NCBI GenBank assembly: GCA_009809945.1
Contig: WTPW01000516.1
Span: forward strand, 76,240-140,239
DNA length: 64,000 bases
Reading direction: 5' to 3'
Origin: Gigaspora margarita
Taxonomy: Eukaryota > Glomeromycota > Glomeromycetes > Diversisporales > Gigasporaceae
A program made the translations under genes and the position numbers. Within the stretch, counting starts at the first letter, position 1. Each line of letters begins with the position of its first letter. Under the pieces are notes generated by a model. The model was not told where the DNA came from and did no database searches. It saw only the letters and a program-made list of their open reading frames with translations. Below are positions 1 through 11,716 of this stretch, one piece after another.

Positions 1-6
1 GGGGGG

Positions 7-65
7 GGGGGTGCACTCATGGGTTTTATATATAAAAACATATAAAAACCCATGAGTGCACCCCC
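7..65. repeat. Near-perfect inverted repeat at window edge
   Basis: The arms GGGGGTGCACTCATGGGTTT and its complement face each other across a short TATA-rich loop. The window opens in a G-run, so the left side may be incomplete. It could be a small MITE or foldback; its flanks cannot be tested here. Confidence 0.7.
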
Positions 66-99
66 TCGGAAAAAATACTGATCTTGCATGATCTCGGGA

Positions 100-245
100 T
101 CCAGTGATTAGATTTTGATGGTTTTGGGCTGGTTAGAATCGTCTCATTGAGATGAACATTTTGGTAGTAAAATTGCCCAAAACGGATCGATCAATCAAAA
201 GCTATTCAAGGTCGGATGCATTTTAATAGCGATTTCCAAAATTGG
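100..245. repeat. Fragment related to the interior of the pogo-like MITE
   Basis: The stretch around 111-170 resembles 3745-3803 inside the element at 3368-4117: both read a TTGGGCT..TTAGAATC.TCTCAT.GAGA.GAACATTTT block. It is probably a remnant of a second copy of that element. No gene is seen. Confidence 0.45.
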
Positions 246-587
246 CGGATATGAGTAGAGTCTGACTTCTTACTACTATAGATTATGAAACAAAACCGCA
301 TCTTCGAAGACATGATTCTTTTCAAGAGTATTATTCTGCTTAATTTAAAAGCAAGGACAATAAAGTATTTGTATCTGAATTGTTCACATTGTCCAGAACA
401 CGTCTTTTTTTTTTTTTTATGAAACTTCTGAAAATGACAATTAAAAACGTCCTACAGATGACATCTGATACAGTCTTATTTTCATATTACGTAATAGCTA
501 TGTATTCGATTTTTGATTGTTTTGATTAGAGTTCCCACGGTTTTACCCACAATAATATTTTCCCTAAAAAAATTCCTTTCTACAATC

Positions 588-2010
588 ATGGTATCGAAAA
601 TGCTTATGGGCGATATACCTGAATTAATGGAAAAAATTCTTAAACACCTAAATAATGAAATTTATTCATTATACTCGTGCACTCATGTAAATAGTTATTG
701 GTGTAAAATGACTATACCTATTCTTTGGCAAGATCCATTTTCAAGCAAACGAAGTTCTTCATTCATTCCTATATAATTTTCATCTCTTGGCGAAGACGAA
801 AAATTAGTTATAAAAGAATGCTTAAAAGAATTTGGGATAAACATGGAATTTTCCAAACCATTATTTGATTACGCAAGATTTTTAAAGGTTCATCATATAT
901 GTCGATTAGCAAATAAAGTTAGAGAATGGATGTGCTTCAAACTAGATAACCAAAATTTACCTTGTTACGACTCAAGGACAACTCCCTTAATTACTTTAAC
1001 ATTCAAATTATTTCTTGAGAGTGGTGCCATTTTACATGAATTGGGTTTATATAATTCTGAATTTCTTAAATTTGAATTAAAGATCTTTCAATCATTAAAA
1101 CAAAATGTGCAATTTTACTCAAGACTTCAACATTTATCTTTGACTATAATATCAAACTTTGGCATCAAAAATATTGCTAAATTATTAAGGGTCTTGTCAA
1201 AAAATACTACGAAAATTAGTGCTTTTGAGACTTTTTTTTTTGTTCTAATGATGCTTAATCAATTCATACTTTGTCTCCTGCTATTATACACTTCATTAAA
1301 TCACAAGAGCAGCTTAGAAAATTATTATTAGAAGTAGATGGTTGTACAGAATTCTACGCCATCATTTCAGCTTTAGAGTCTCAAAAAAACACATTACAAG
1401 AGGTTATATTAGATGGTTGTGTTTTTAACGCAGAGTTCGAGGTATTAAATAATTGTAAAAATTTAGAGACGCTTCGTATTTTGGATTGCGATACGGAACT
1501 ATTGAAAATATTAGATTACAATATTAGCACTTTAGAGATATCTTATTTCCAGATTGATGAATCATTATTATTAGAGGCACTAAAGTCCTTTTGTCCAAAC
1601 ATTATATACCTCTACATTATGAATATTGGGCTTTCCATACAACTCATAGAGCTTATTGGCAATTTATAAAAGCTTCAATTTCTCTCGCTAATGTACACTT
1701 ATCAAAAAGAAGTAAGGAAAATACGAGTTATGCAATTGACTAAAATATTGCCGTCAACATTGCAATATCTTGACATAAATCTAGATTCATTTATTGATAT
1801 TTTGCTCGATCATTGCAATGCGCCTTTAAAAAAACTGTTAATCAGTAGCGGTAACATTAATAACGAGAAAAATACTAAAGCGCTAATCAGATACTGCACA
1901 CGAATCAGAACTTTGAATTACGTGGGTATAGCCAAATATTATGTTTTAGGTGATGATATTAGAAACGAATTGGAAAATATGTTGCATTGGTATCATATAA
2001 ACATATTGTT
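588..2010 (+). pseudogene. F-box protein pseudogene (paralogue of 15954-17483)
   Basis: The start MVSKMLMGDIPELMEKIL matches the intact F-box protein downstream, and homology runs to its end. Visible lesions are a nonsense codon at 774-776, a frame shift in a T-run near 1230, a deletion of roughly 84 bases near 1555, a CAA-to-TAA stop at 1667-1669, and a one-base loss near 1976 that replaces the normal C-terminus. The F-box half (ELMEKILKHLNNEIYSLYSC) is well kept, so decay is recent relative to the duplication. F-box proteins of this type normally present substrates to an SCF ubiquitin ligase; this copy cannot make a full-length protein as written. Confidence 0.9.
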
Positions 2011-2859
2011 GTTAATTGTTAAATGTAATTAAGTTGATCAAATTATAGAAACCACCAAGATCAAATAATAAAACCGACTCAAATTTCAAATATGGCCTTA
2101 AAAATCATAAATCATTCGCAACTCATTAGCTTTATGACTTTACCAAATGCCATTTTTATATTGAATTATTAGTAGTCGTGAAACATACTCCTCTCAATTT
2201 AACTATTTATTAGCGTTAGTCAATGAATTAACTTTCCAAAAATATAAAAAAATTATTGTGGTGCATAAAATTTTCTAATTAAAGCAATTTAAAAGCGCAG
2301 TAAAGTGATTCATATATATACTGTTAGTAAATTAGCAATTATTTCAAAATTAACAAATGAATTAATCTGATACATTTTAGGGTCAAATTTTCTATCTAAA
2401 AATGTGAACATAATGGCACAAAATGCCATAACTTATTAAAATTACAAGTTATAGATAACACATATACAGGATTTTGATTTTACGTAATTATTTTGTACAG
2501 CTACACCATACTTGACTTAATTTAAAAATATTTATTTTAATAATTTAATATCACCATAATAGAAAAAAATATATTCGCTATAAAGACAAAAATTGAATAT
2601 TCTGGCCAGTGTGCGAAATTCAATTTTGAGTTTATGTTCTCACTAAGAAAATTTTTCAAGTTATCAACGTTCTCAAAAATATTTATATACTGTGGATAAT
2701 TAAATTTGTATAGTATCAAAAAAAAATTTATTTAATGCTCTCAGATAGAAAACATATCTTAATAAAATATGTTCTTAAAATTTAATTAGTTCTCAGAAAA
2801 CATTGAGAGCATTGAATTTCGAACAATGATCATGGCTATAATAATTAAATCTTTACTTT

Positions 2860-2975
2860 AAAAAATTTTACGATTGTAATTCTTTAATTTTTTTAAAAAA
2901 TTTTACGAATTGTAATTCTTTAATTCTTTTTTTTTTTAAAAAATTTTACGAATTGTAATTCTTTAATTCATTTTT
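2860..2975. repeat. Tandem repeat, 3 units of about 40 bp
   Basis: Units read TTAAAAAATTTTACGA.TTGTAATTCTTTAATT with variable T-runs between them. The same three-unit array is present in the other duplication copy (about 18985-19110), so the triplication predates the duplication. Confidence 0.75.
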
Positions 2976-3367
2976 TTTTCAAAGACCATAAACAAATAAT
3001 TTTTATAGTATGACTATTATTCCTAAACTAAAACTTAATTTATTAACCTTTTAATAGAATATCATGCATTTTGCAAAATCATCAAAAACTTCACTCTGAA
3101 ATCAAGTAACTCGTTGTGGACTCTTATAAATAAAACTTTTAATTTAGAATATTTCTTATGTCTCTCTGCTTAAATCTTGTTATACCACAACAAAAGTTTT
3201 TTATCTCTGCTTCGAATAAGTCACTTGAACAATTACATCAACAAATCAAGCTAAACTCTTTCTATAAATCTGATATTCACTAAGCAATATTAAGTTCTTC
3301 AGCCAATAAATCCTCCGCTACGATTTATGTGATAAATCTTTCAGATTGAAACAACTAGTTAGAAATA

Positions 3368-4117
3368 CAGTCAGACCTCTCTATCATCACAAGTTGGTCG
3401 CGCCCTATTTTGGTGATTATATAGAGGTGTGACTATAAATAAAATGCCTTGTCATGGCCACATGACCAAAGACCGATAAAGTAATATATTTGCGCATATT
3501 TGAAATACTATTAAAAAATTAAAATGTTTGATAGTAAATAATTTTTGATCCAGTAGTCCGATTTGGATATAATGACCACCAGAGTGTTTGACTCAATGAG
3601 ACAATTCTAAAAAGTCTAAAACGTCCAAATCTGTTACAAAATGCTAGGATCATTAAGGATTTTTTACTTAGATGTTTAAATTTAACCAATTCTTAAACAT
3701 GCGAAGTAACACAAATTCTTTACGATCACAGGAGCTTGTTATTGGATTTTAACGATCTTGGGCTCATTAGAATCATCTCATCGAGACGAACATTTTAGTA
3801 GTTGTTTCATCCAAATCGGACCACTGTATCAATAGTTATTTGCTGTCAAACCTTTAAGAATTTTTAATAAAAAATTTTAAATAAACATGAATATGAATAT
3901 TTGGCCATTCAGATGTTATAATCCATATTAGCAATTAGTCAAATTTTGTGATTATTACGAGGTTTTTTATCAATAAAATACTGAAATAGATAAAAAATCA
4001 AAATTTTTTGTGATAGTTATTATAGGTGATTTGTGACTATAATGATTATATTTAAGTCCGTTGGGTGCTTATATAGAGGTGTGACTATATAGGGTGTGAC
4101 TATAAAGAGGTAGACTG
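3368..4117. mobile_element. pogo/Tc1-mariner-like non-autonomous element (MITE), TA duplication
   Basis: The ends are inverted repeats, CAGTCAGACCTCTCTATCAT on the left against CAGTCTACCTCTTTATAGTC on the right. TA flanks both sides (3366-3367, 4118-4119). The paralogous segment at about 19475 is the empty site: AGAAA-TA-ATTAGAAATGA there against AGAAA-TA-[element]-TA-ATTAGAAATGA here. A subterminal direct repeat, ATATAGAGGTGTGACTATA, lies near both ends (about 3419 and 4072). There is no transposase ORF. CAGTC ends with ACCTCTnTAT and a TA target are typical of pogo/Tigger-class elements; the class call is inference. Confidence 0.88.
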
Positions 4118-5522
4118 TAATTAGAAATGATTTGAATGCACAAATTTATTCAATAAAATTTATTATAAAGTAATTTTCTGTACATCAAATAACAAACAAA
4201 GAACAAGATAATAGCTTTGCGCAGGTGAACTCTGCCTGGTCATAAGAAAAGCGGGCCCAAATAAATGAGTAGGCCTTAATTGTTACCAACATAAAAAAAT
4301 TTTGATTAGAGTCGATTTTACAATTAGTTTAAGAAAAGTTCAAAAATTTGCAAGAGAAACTTTTACTAGTTTAACGGTTGATTGGGAAAGCAAATAAAAC
4401 AATATAGACAATAGTGCCAACTTAACTCTAACCGAGTCGAGGAAAAAAAGAAGAATCGAGTCTTAATAAGCCAGTATGAAGTTACAAGTCAATTCAGTCC
4501 GTCGAATTGAGTCTCGCAAGGTTTATTAAAGTTAATGTCAAATTCAAAATATGTTTATTATTATGTTTAATTTGAAAGTGGACGTGGAACTTATTTCGAT
4601 TTTACTAAAATTCGATGTTTTATAAACTTACATTTTATTTCTTCAGAACGTTTCTCTCTATTTTTGAACGAATTCGGTCTAATTCAAATGTACACGCTTT
4701 TTTCTACACGTAATTGGAATACGCGCTTGCAGGTGTTAAGCCACCAAACCACCATCAATTGCCTTATTTGTATATAGGATTAAAAAATATTTACAACTAC
4801 CGAATTAAACGTTAAAATTGATACTATTATCAAAACGAAATTGGTGGAATAATATGTACATTTATAAAATGAAGCAAAAAAATAAAATGGGTAGGGAATA
4901 TACTATAAGAGGCTTTAATAAAAAATAATTAGTACACTGGTGAGTAGAAAGTGATTCACAAGTAAACCGTTAAGCTGCGAAAGATTTTTTGGATTTTTTC
5001 TTATTGTTAATTATTTATGTGAAATTTGAATTTCGCTAGCGCCTGGGCAGTTATAAAAGAACAACATAAGAATTTAAACCATTTAACTACATAGAAATTG
5101 TTTTATAATTCCGGATCGAATTTTATTATTGTATATTTAAAATTATTTTTAATGCTGGTTAAATTAAAAATTAACAAATTTAATTCTCAAACATTTAAAA
5201 TGAACCAGTAACTCGGTATTAAATTTTTTTTTCAAAAATTTTATTTATAAATTTCTAACAAAAATAATATCATCATTTTTTATAAATTTCTAAAAAAAGA
5301 TATTGATTTATGACCAAAATTTTTTTTAAAGTTTTGCAAATTTTAACTCAGTCGACTTATGAGAAACGAAAAATTAGATTGTATAATTAAACGTTTAAAA
5401 GATTAAAATAATTTTGGTTGATTCAAATTTAAACTAATTAAATCAAAAAAATTACAAAAAAATTTCTGTTAACTTAATTGGGCTTGAGTGGTGGGAAGAG
5501 GAGTTAAAGACTTATCTATCTC

Positions 5523-5593
5523 CCGCCCCTGGAATGATGATAATGCTGATTTTGTCGACCCCTGTAGAAATTAATTAATCAGAAGTCTAATAA
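5523..5593 (+). repeat. Dispersed direct repeat, copy 1
   Basis: This block recurs in the same orientation at 7044-7113. Both contain GTCGACCCCTGTAGAAATTA followed by ATnAATCAGAAGTnTAAT. The origin is unknown. Confidence 0.75.
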
Positions 5594-7043
5594 TAATACG
5601 TAATTCATATTTATTAATGATATTAATGATAATAATAAATTTAAGCAGTCCTTTTAGTGTCACATATTTCATTTTTTCAATTATACTTGAATCATACTTT
5701 TTCGTTTTAAATATTATATTTGAATCGACCTTTTTATTTTAATTCACTGCTATATGTACCCGTCATTAAAGATAGATTAGATTTAACCATTTTCAATCAA
5801 TTTTGCAATATATAATCAATTATAGAGAGCATGGATCCATTGCCCGTTTTAATATTAAATTTAACGGATATCCGACGAATTTTACTATTAAATTTAGTAA
5901 CTAAATGATAGCAGATGCAAGCTCTATATTGTGGAGATGGAAAGTTAGGATTTCCAATATTCCACAAGATATAGGTACCGGTAAACAATCTACATCTTTC
6001 TTCAAAGTCCATTGTATATATGCGAGATGTAAAATGGTGTTGAATGAAAATGACAGTCATATGAGTTTTAACCAATTATAAGGTGTACGTGAATATCAAA
6101 ATAGTCGAATCAAGCAGTCATTCTAACAGCTTATTATATATAGTTATTTAGCACTATTAAATAATCACTCTAATAGTTCTTCATGGTTAGTATTAAATAA
6201 TTATTCTAATGGCTCTTTATGATTAGGGACAAATAATAATTCTAAAAAATTATTGTGCTAAATAATCATCCTAACAGTTATAAACCCATTCGAACAAGCT
6301 TTTTAGGATAAGAATTTAGTGTTTGGATTAGGTTGTTGAGAGTCTATTTAGATATATATAGCTCATGATTCAATTTTATCAACAAAAGGCAGTATTTAAT
6401 TGATAGATGTCGCTATTATGAGAATTACTCGTATCGAGATTTAATATACTTACAAAATTATATGGTTATAACTTTAATTTAATGCATGCTCCTTTAAATA
6501 AATCGTTAATATACCCGAAAATACTTAAAATTCGATTTACTCATGATAGTTAACCATTGATCATCACAAGATCACATGACAATCATTCGACCTAAGTGAG
6601 GGTCAGGGATATAGTTTAAGCAGGTTTGTTTAATTCTGGTAAACAAATAACGTCGAAATTTTATAATTTTTAGTCAATCATAGAATGGCATGTTTTCTAG
6701 AATCTTGAATCCCAGCGTGATTCGTGGAATTGCTGACCAAAGTAATTTGAACAGTACTGTAAACTAGAAAATTGAATCAGAAGTGAATAAAGTATATATT
6801 TTAATATTTTAAAAAATACATAAGTACGCGAACATACGTACCGTATGATACCGATTAGAAGCAACACCGAATAAAAGTAACCTCAGATTTTGGAGACAAA
6901 AATTTGTTATTTTCTACTAATAAAACTGGGCTCGAATCAAAGCAACTCCTTCACTTTGGCTTGAAAAAATTTTTAATTACTTCTATTCGATAGCATACGA
7001 GGGGAGCAGAGTGGAAATCTTTTATATGGTCTACAATATTTGG

Positions 7044-7113
7044 CCGCCCCTGTAATGATGATGATACTGATTTGTCGACCCCTGTAGAAATTAATCAATC
7101 AGAAGTTTAATCA
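7044..7113 (+). repeat. Dispersed direct repeat, copy 2
   Basis: This is the second copy of the block at 5523-5593, with a few substitutions and a one-base indel. Confidence 0.75.
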
Positions 7114-7564
7114 TTAACTTCTGTGATAAATAAAATAAACTACATTTATGATGATTAATAAAATTATATAATTATAATATGGTTTCTTCTACGTAAAATG
7201 CACACATTAATATAAATTTGTAAAATTTGCTATTTAAAATTGACATATATTCTAGTACTCTGCTAAAAATTTTTATTTCAAATTTAAGAGCCTAAGAAGT
7301 AAGGCTCCAGCCCTATGAAACGTCGCCATTTTATTACTAAACCATCGATTTTCATTGTGTAATCGAACAGACAACATATTCAGTTGCCAATTTACCTAGT
7401 AATATGAGTCCTCGCTACGTTTCGGAAATAAAAGAAATTTATATCATACATAAATGTTGAAACTTTATTAGAACATTTGCAAAAAATTGAACGTAAATTT
7501 TTAGAGATAGTTCTTATGAAGAGTATAGCGTTGCATGCAGTACTCGTTGTGACACATTTTTATT

Positions 7565-7778
7565 GTCCGAAGCGAAGCGGAGGACTCATATTTACAGGTC
7601 ATTAGCAATTTTTGTCCGTCTGTCCACCCATGTGATCAAGCCTTAGCAGATTTTGTCCGTCTGTCCGCCCACGTGATCAATGATCTGCACATACTAGAGG
7701 TCTTATCAAATTTGTCCGTCTGTCCACACACATGACCAATCACAACAATATTTTAACTTATTTTAATTCGCTTCGGAC
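7565..7778. repeat. Block with 12-bp inverted ends and three internal TTTGTCCGTCTGTCC repeats
   Basis: The left end GTCCGAAGCGAA and right end TTCGCTTCGGAC are perfect complements. Inside, TTTGTCCGTCTGTCC followed by an ACCCATGTGATCAA-like tail occurs at about 7611, 7652 and 7711. It could be a small transposon, but no target duplication is evident. Confidence 0.55.
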
Positions 7779-8214
7779 TTACAACAGCTCCTGTTTTCCT
7801 AGTAGATATTTAATTTATCAGATCACATAAAAATCAAACAATTATAAATTAGAACTAGCTTCAAAACTAATAATTTAATAATTTTTATCGAATATGTCAA
7901 ATAATATTAGATATTGACAGTTATTAAGTTTCTTATTCAATTAATAACAAATCAAATTCTGGTGGTCAAACTCGAAAAAGATCTAAACCACAATCTAAAC
8001 AGACGTCAAGCAAAAATCATGGAAATATGAATTTTGAGACATAGAATATCGTTGACGAAATCTTAGGAATTGAAGACAATAATAAATAGCTTTAAAGAAA
8101 TCACACAATATATGTAAAGCGCTAAATAAACAATTGATAAAAAATAATGATCTTATTTTGTTAATATTGTTGAAGCTAAACTGTAAGAAATATATTATGC
8201 ATTATCATTATAGA

Positions 8215-9740
8215 TAGGGTCCGTATTGGGCCGGGTCGGGTCGGGTATCTCCAAGCCCAAACCCAAATCCGAAAATATTTTACAAGCCCAAAGTTCAAGT
8301 TCGGCCCGATAAAAAGCTACGGGTTCGGGTCGGGCCGGGCCTGATTATTTTGTAAGCCCGGCCCAAAACCCGCCCAAATTTATTACGGGTTTGAAAATTT
8401 GAGCCCAAACCCGGTAACCCGACTCTGAATCAGTACAAAAAAAAAATTTTTAAAAATGGTTTATTTTCACATAAAAAAAAAAATCGAAAGAAAAAAAATT
8501 TTTAAGCTATATAGTAGTAAGGCCGCACACATAAATAAATTGGTTCTCGTAACCCGGCCGGGGGGAAATTCCCTGTTACACGATCTATAAAAATGCATGA
8601 TCGGTTTAGATAAATTTATTTAGACGGGACGCGGGGTTAAAGGGAGTTAGTTTTAGAATAGAGTTTATATTAAACAAGTATAAGTGGGTTTTAAAGGGTT
8701 AATAGGAACCCACGTTTCATTTAATCCGATTTCATTATGATCCGTGGCATTTTTTGTATTAAAAATTTATTTAAAATAAATTCGTTGTTTCCAAAATGTC
8801 GTTACCCGACAAATATAATCGGTCTAACAAAAGTCGTCCCATAGTAAATAACTACTCTAAATCTAACAGAACCTCTAACCCTAAAAAACTAAAACTAACC
8901 CTAAATCTAACTAACCAAACATCAATATAACAGCTCGCCGAAGAGTCCCACACACGATCTATCACCCTACCCACGAAGTATCAAAACGATAGCGGGCACT
9001 ATAACAGTGTGACTCCGGTAACGACAGCACTAAAACGACGACACTGAAATTAACAGTGGCACCGGTGATGAATCAACGACTAAAAGGAAGGTAAGCAAGA
9101 GTTAATAAAGAACAAAACAAAAAGGAAAAAACAAAAAGAAAAAGTGACGCCTATCAACGAGATCAGCAGTGCGTCAAAAATGGCAACACGAAATTAACGC
9201 TGCACCGACAATGACGAAGTCACTAATATATTATGAAGATTCTACCATACGACGACCTCAAGCGACGACTTCAATATATGAGCGAAAGCACCATTGTACG
9301 ACGACTCCAAGCGACGGCTCCAATACGAAGACTCCATGAAGCACGAAAAATCCAAGACGACAAAACCAGAGAAGAGAAGGTGCTAAAGCGGTTGCTAAAA
9401 AAAAAACAAATTTAATTAGTTTACAAGTAAAAAAGAAAAAACAACGTAAATTAAAAAAAAAAAAAATACTTATAGTGTATTTATATCATGCCGATCTGTG
9501 TGACCGGGAGAGTTTTATACCGAAAAAGTATACTATAGCAAAAATAATATAGTTTTTTGCTGAGTATTATTGGGCTGTACCGGGCCTATTTACTAAACCC
9601 GACCCGGGTCCAATATTTAATAAACCCGATCTGAACCCGGCCCACTTTACAAACAAACTTTAAAATTTAGACCCGACCCGTGCACAAACCCGGCCCGATC
9701 CTAAAACCCGCGGGTTTAGCCCGGCCCAATACGGACCCTA
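8215..9740. mobile_element. hAT-like non-autonomous element (CGGGTCGGG-type), 8-bp TSD
   Basis: The termini are perfect inverted repeats, TAGGGTCCGTATTGGGCCGG at the left and its complement at the right. They are flanked by the 8-bp duplication ATTATAGA (8207-8214 and 9741-9748). The terminal 200 bases on each side are packed with CGGGTCGGG / CCCGACCCG-type motifs in both orientations, far more GC-rich than the surroundings. The interior (about 8540-9510) has CTAACCCTAA-like stretches and CGACGACTCCAA-type repeats that also occur inside the hAT-like element at 54622-57352. The open frame at 9233-9415 lies in those repeats and is not a credible gene. No transposase is seen. Confidence 0.9.
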
Positions 9741-9959
9741 ATTATAGATAATGATATGTAAAAATTAAACGATAAATTTATAAGCTATAAAAATATTTTG
9801 GAATGAAATAATAATTCAAATCAAATAAAATAAAATAAAGAAATGCTCAATAATAATTTAAAAAAGCAGAACATGTAAAATCTTTTTTTTTTTTTTAAAA
9901 AAAAAAAAATCAATCGTAGTCAGGAACATCAGTCAAAACAATTCCCTTGCTGACTAAAA
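9741..9959. other. 3' flank of the minus-strand kinase gene
   Basis: This is AT-rich sequence with a T-run/A-run at about 9883-9909, between the hAT duplication and the kinase stop codon. No gene is present. Confidence 0.5.
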
Positions 9960-10728
9960 TCATTTCCGATAACTTTTCAGTAATTTTACGCGTGTTGATA
10001 AACTTGCTTCACCATTGAAAATATTCTCAAAGTACGAATCTTCAATATTCTCAAGTAATGATTTGGATTCATTTAGTTCTAATAAAATGCCTTCATCATT
10101 TTGCCATTTCTCAAAAATTTCAAAAAGACCTTTTGCAGATGGACGTTTCTCGGAATTTTTATCCCAACATTTTCTCATAAGATTTACGTAACATTGTGGT
10201 GCTTCTTTATTAACAGCAGGTACGATAACACATTAAAAAATCAAGTTTCGACATATCATTGTACGAAATAGCTTTTCCATATAGAATTTCCCACATAATT
10301 ATACCAAATGAATAAATATCAGATGCTTTAGTGTATGGTTGGCTGATCAAAACTTCAGGTGCAACGTATGGTAAATTTCCAAAAATTCCATCTGATTTTA
10401 ATTTTGACGAAATATTAGCTGATATTGAAAGTCCTAAATCAGCAATATAAGCACTTTTTAAACTATTTAACAATATATTTCCACTATGTAAATCCCGATG
10501 AATAAGATCTTGAGCATGAATTATCAGAAGATTTGATGCAATACATTGCAATAAATTTAATTTATCTTTCCAATCCATTTCCGATATAGTATGTAAATTG
10601 TCGCGCAAACTGCCTTTTGATGCATAACCCATGACAAGAATATAATTTCCAGAAGTTTTATCTTTTGATATACCAAAACATTTTAAAAATGTTGGATCTT
10701 TAAGTCCGATATCACAATATGTTTTTAA

Positions 10729-10824
10729 CTATTCATTAAAAGAATCGCATATTAAAGTTACTAATAGACAAGATAAATTACAAGTGATAAAAAGTAATTA
10801 ATAAAATTATTTAATAAAGTTTAC
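10729..10824 (-). other. Intron inside the kinase N-lobe
   Basis: The donor GAG|GTAAAC at 10824 and acceptor AATAG at 10729 remove 96 bases. They join the HEEFINE helix to LKTYCDIGLKDPTFLKCFGI. The same position is interrupted in the plus-strand paralogue (35656-35731). Confidence 0.8.
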
Positions 10825-11073
10825 CTCATTTATAAATTCTTCGTGATAATTATTCGATTCATGAAGCAATTTAAGCTCAACAGATCTGTCCAAGTTTTGA
10901 CTTTTATCATGCCATATAGCATAATATACAGTTGCAAATCCACCTTTACCTATCTCTTGAATATTTTCAAAATCATCATAAGAAATCCATGATAACTGAT
11001 ATTTATGTTCTGTCAATATTTTTTTCAAATTATCTTCAATTTCAAGATTATGCTGCCATTCACATTCATTCGC

Positions 11074-11716
11074 TGCTGATATTTATTTATAAAATTTAAC
11101 AATTACAGATTTTAATAATTATAAAATTTATAATTATAAAATTTATAATAATGATAATACCTGATGTTAAATCTTTTTCCCTAATCGTTGATTTAAATAT
11201 TTAAACATATTAATACGTATATATAACAGATAATGATTTATATCCTGATTGCACGTATGAAATGTGTGCCAGGTTATGCATGTTGCCGATCGCACATCGA
11301 AATGTGCAAAATTCTTAAAATTCATTAATGTTAAGGTTAGCTTTTGTATTAAGGTTAAATGTTAGCAAGGTATATAGTAAAATCGTTCAAGGAAAACTTT
11401 TAATTAAAGCACGGGAGGTGATTTTTTATGCAAATTTTTCAAGACGAACGTTTGTTTTGAATTTTTCTGTTCGTGTAACGTTACCCCTGATCTTGAAATC
11501 TAATTGGTAGTCTGGCACTAACCTGGCACACATTTCATACGTGCATCCTGATTATATAACAAGATCATAAAACTATCAATCGAATTCCAGGATTAGGTGT
11601 AATTCCTTATAATTTCATCTTTTTATAATTATTTAATTCGATTTCAATTACACTTGATCCATTATATAATTTGCGTCACAATACGCGTGCTAAATTTAAG
11701 TTTAAATAAAATTTAC
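11074..11716 (-). other. Probable intron between Sel1 array and kinase domain
   Basis: The coding match stops at KAKYWYQR with a GTAAAT donor at 11716-11711. The kinase-side homology restarts after a TATCAGCAG acceptor at about 11073 with ANECEWQHNLEIEDNL. The codon phase does not match exactly across this pair, so the acceptor or one base may be off. The intron contains the Mutator-like MITE at 11251-11544. Confidence 0.6.
11251..11544. mobile_element. Mutator-like MITE in an intron, 9-bp TSD
   Basis: Perfect 26-base terminal inverted repeats begin GCACGTATGAAATGTGTGCC. The flanks are the 9-bp duplication ATCCTGATT (11242-11250 and 11545-11553). The 294-base element has no ORF beyond a chance 60-codon frame. 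Its right part carries CTGATCTTGAAATCTAATTG, a block also seen near 42808 and, inverted, near 44690. The 9-bp duplication and long perfect ends suggest the Mutator superfamily. Confidence 0.9.

Larger units (their letters stand above)
254..5415. repeat. Segmental duplication, copy 1
   Basis: From about 254 to 5415 this sequence aligns by eye, through genic and intergenic parts alike, with about 14953-20815. It holds the broken F-box gene, the A/T-rich triplicated block near 2860-2975 and long non-coding flanks. Differences are a pogo-like MITE present only here (3368-4117) and two blocks present only in the other copy (about 15152-15830 and 17733-18443). Homology stops abruptly after a shared ATTTTGGT near 5415/20815. 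Outside the pseudogene and the MITE no gene is seen. Confidence 0.88.
5416..8206. other. AT-rich intergenic stretch with dispersed repeats
   Basis: No gene is recognised. The longest open frame (6075-5797, minus, 92 codons) has no family signature. The stretch holds a 70-base block present twice (5523-5593 and 7044-7113, CCGCCCCTG.AATGATGAT..), a degenerate repeat of about 50 bases at 6128-6283, a weak terminal inverted repeat pair at about 6840-7005, and the repeat block at 7565-7778. Confidence 0.6.

Noticed and set aside
3368..4117. Transposase gene in the pogo-like element
   Set aside because: No open frame of useful length, so it is a non-autonomous copy.
5797..6075. 92-codon minus-strand ORF
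   Set aside because: No recognisable motif, no paralogue in the window and no supporting context. It is noted only as part of the intergenic stretch.
9233..9415. 60-codon basic ORF
   Set aside because: It lies in the repeated CGACGACTCCAA text of a hAT-like element and has no family signature.
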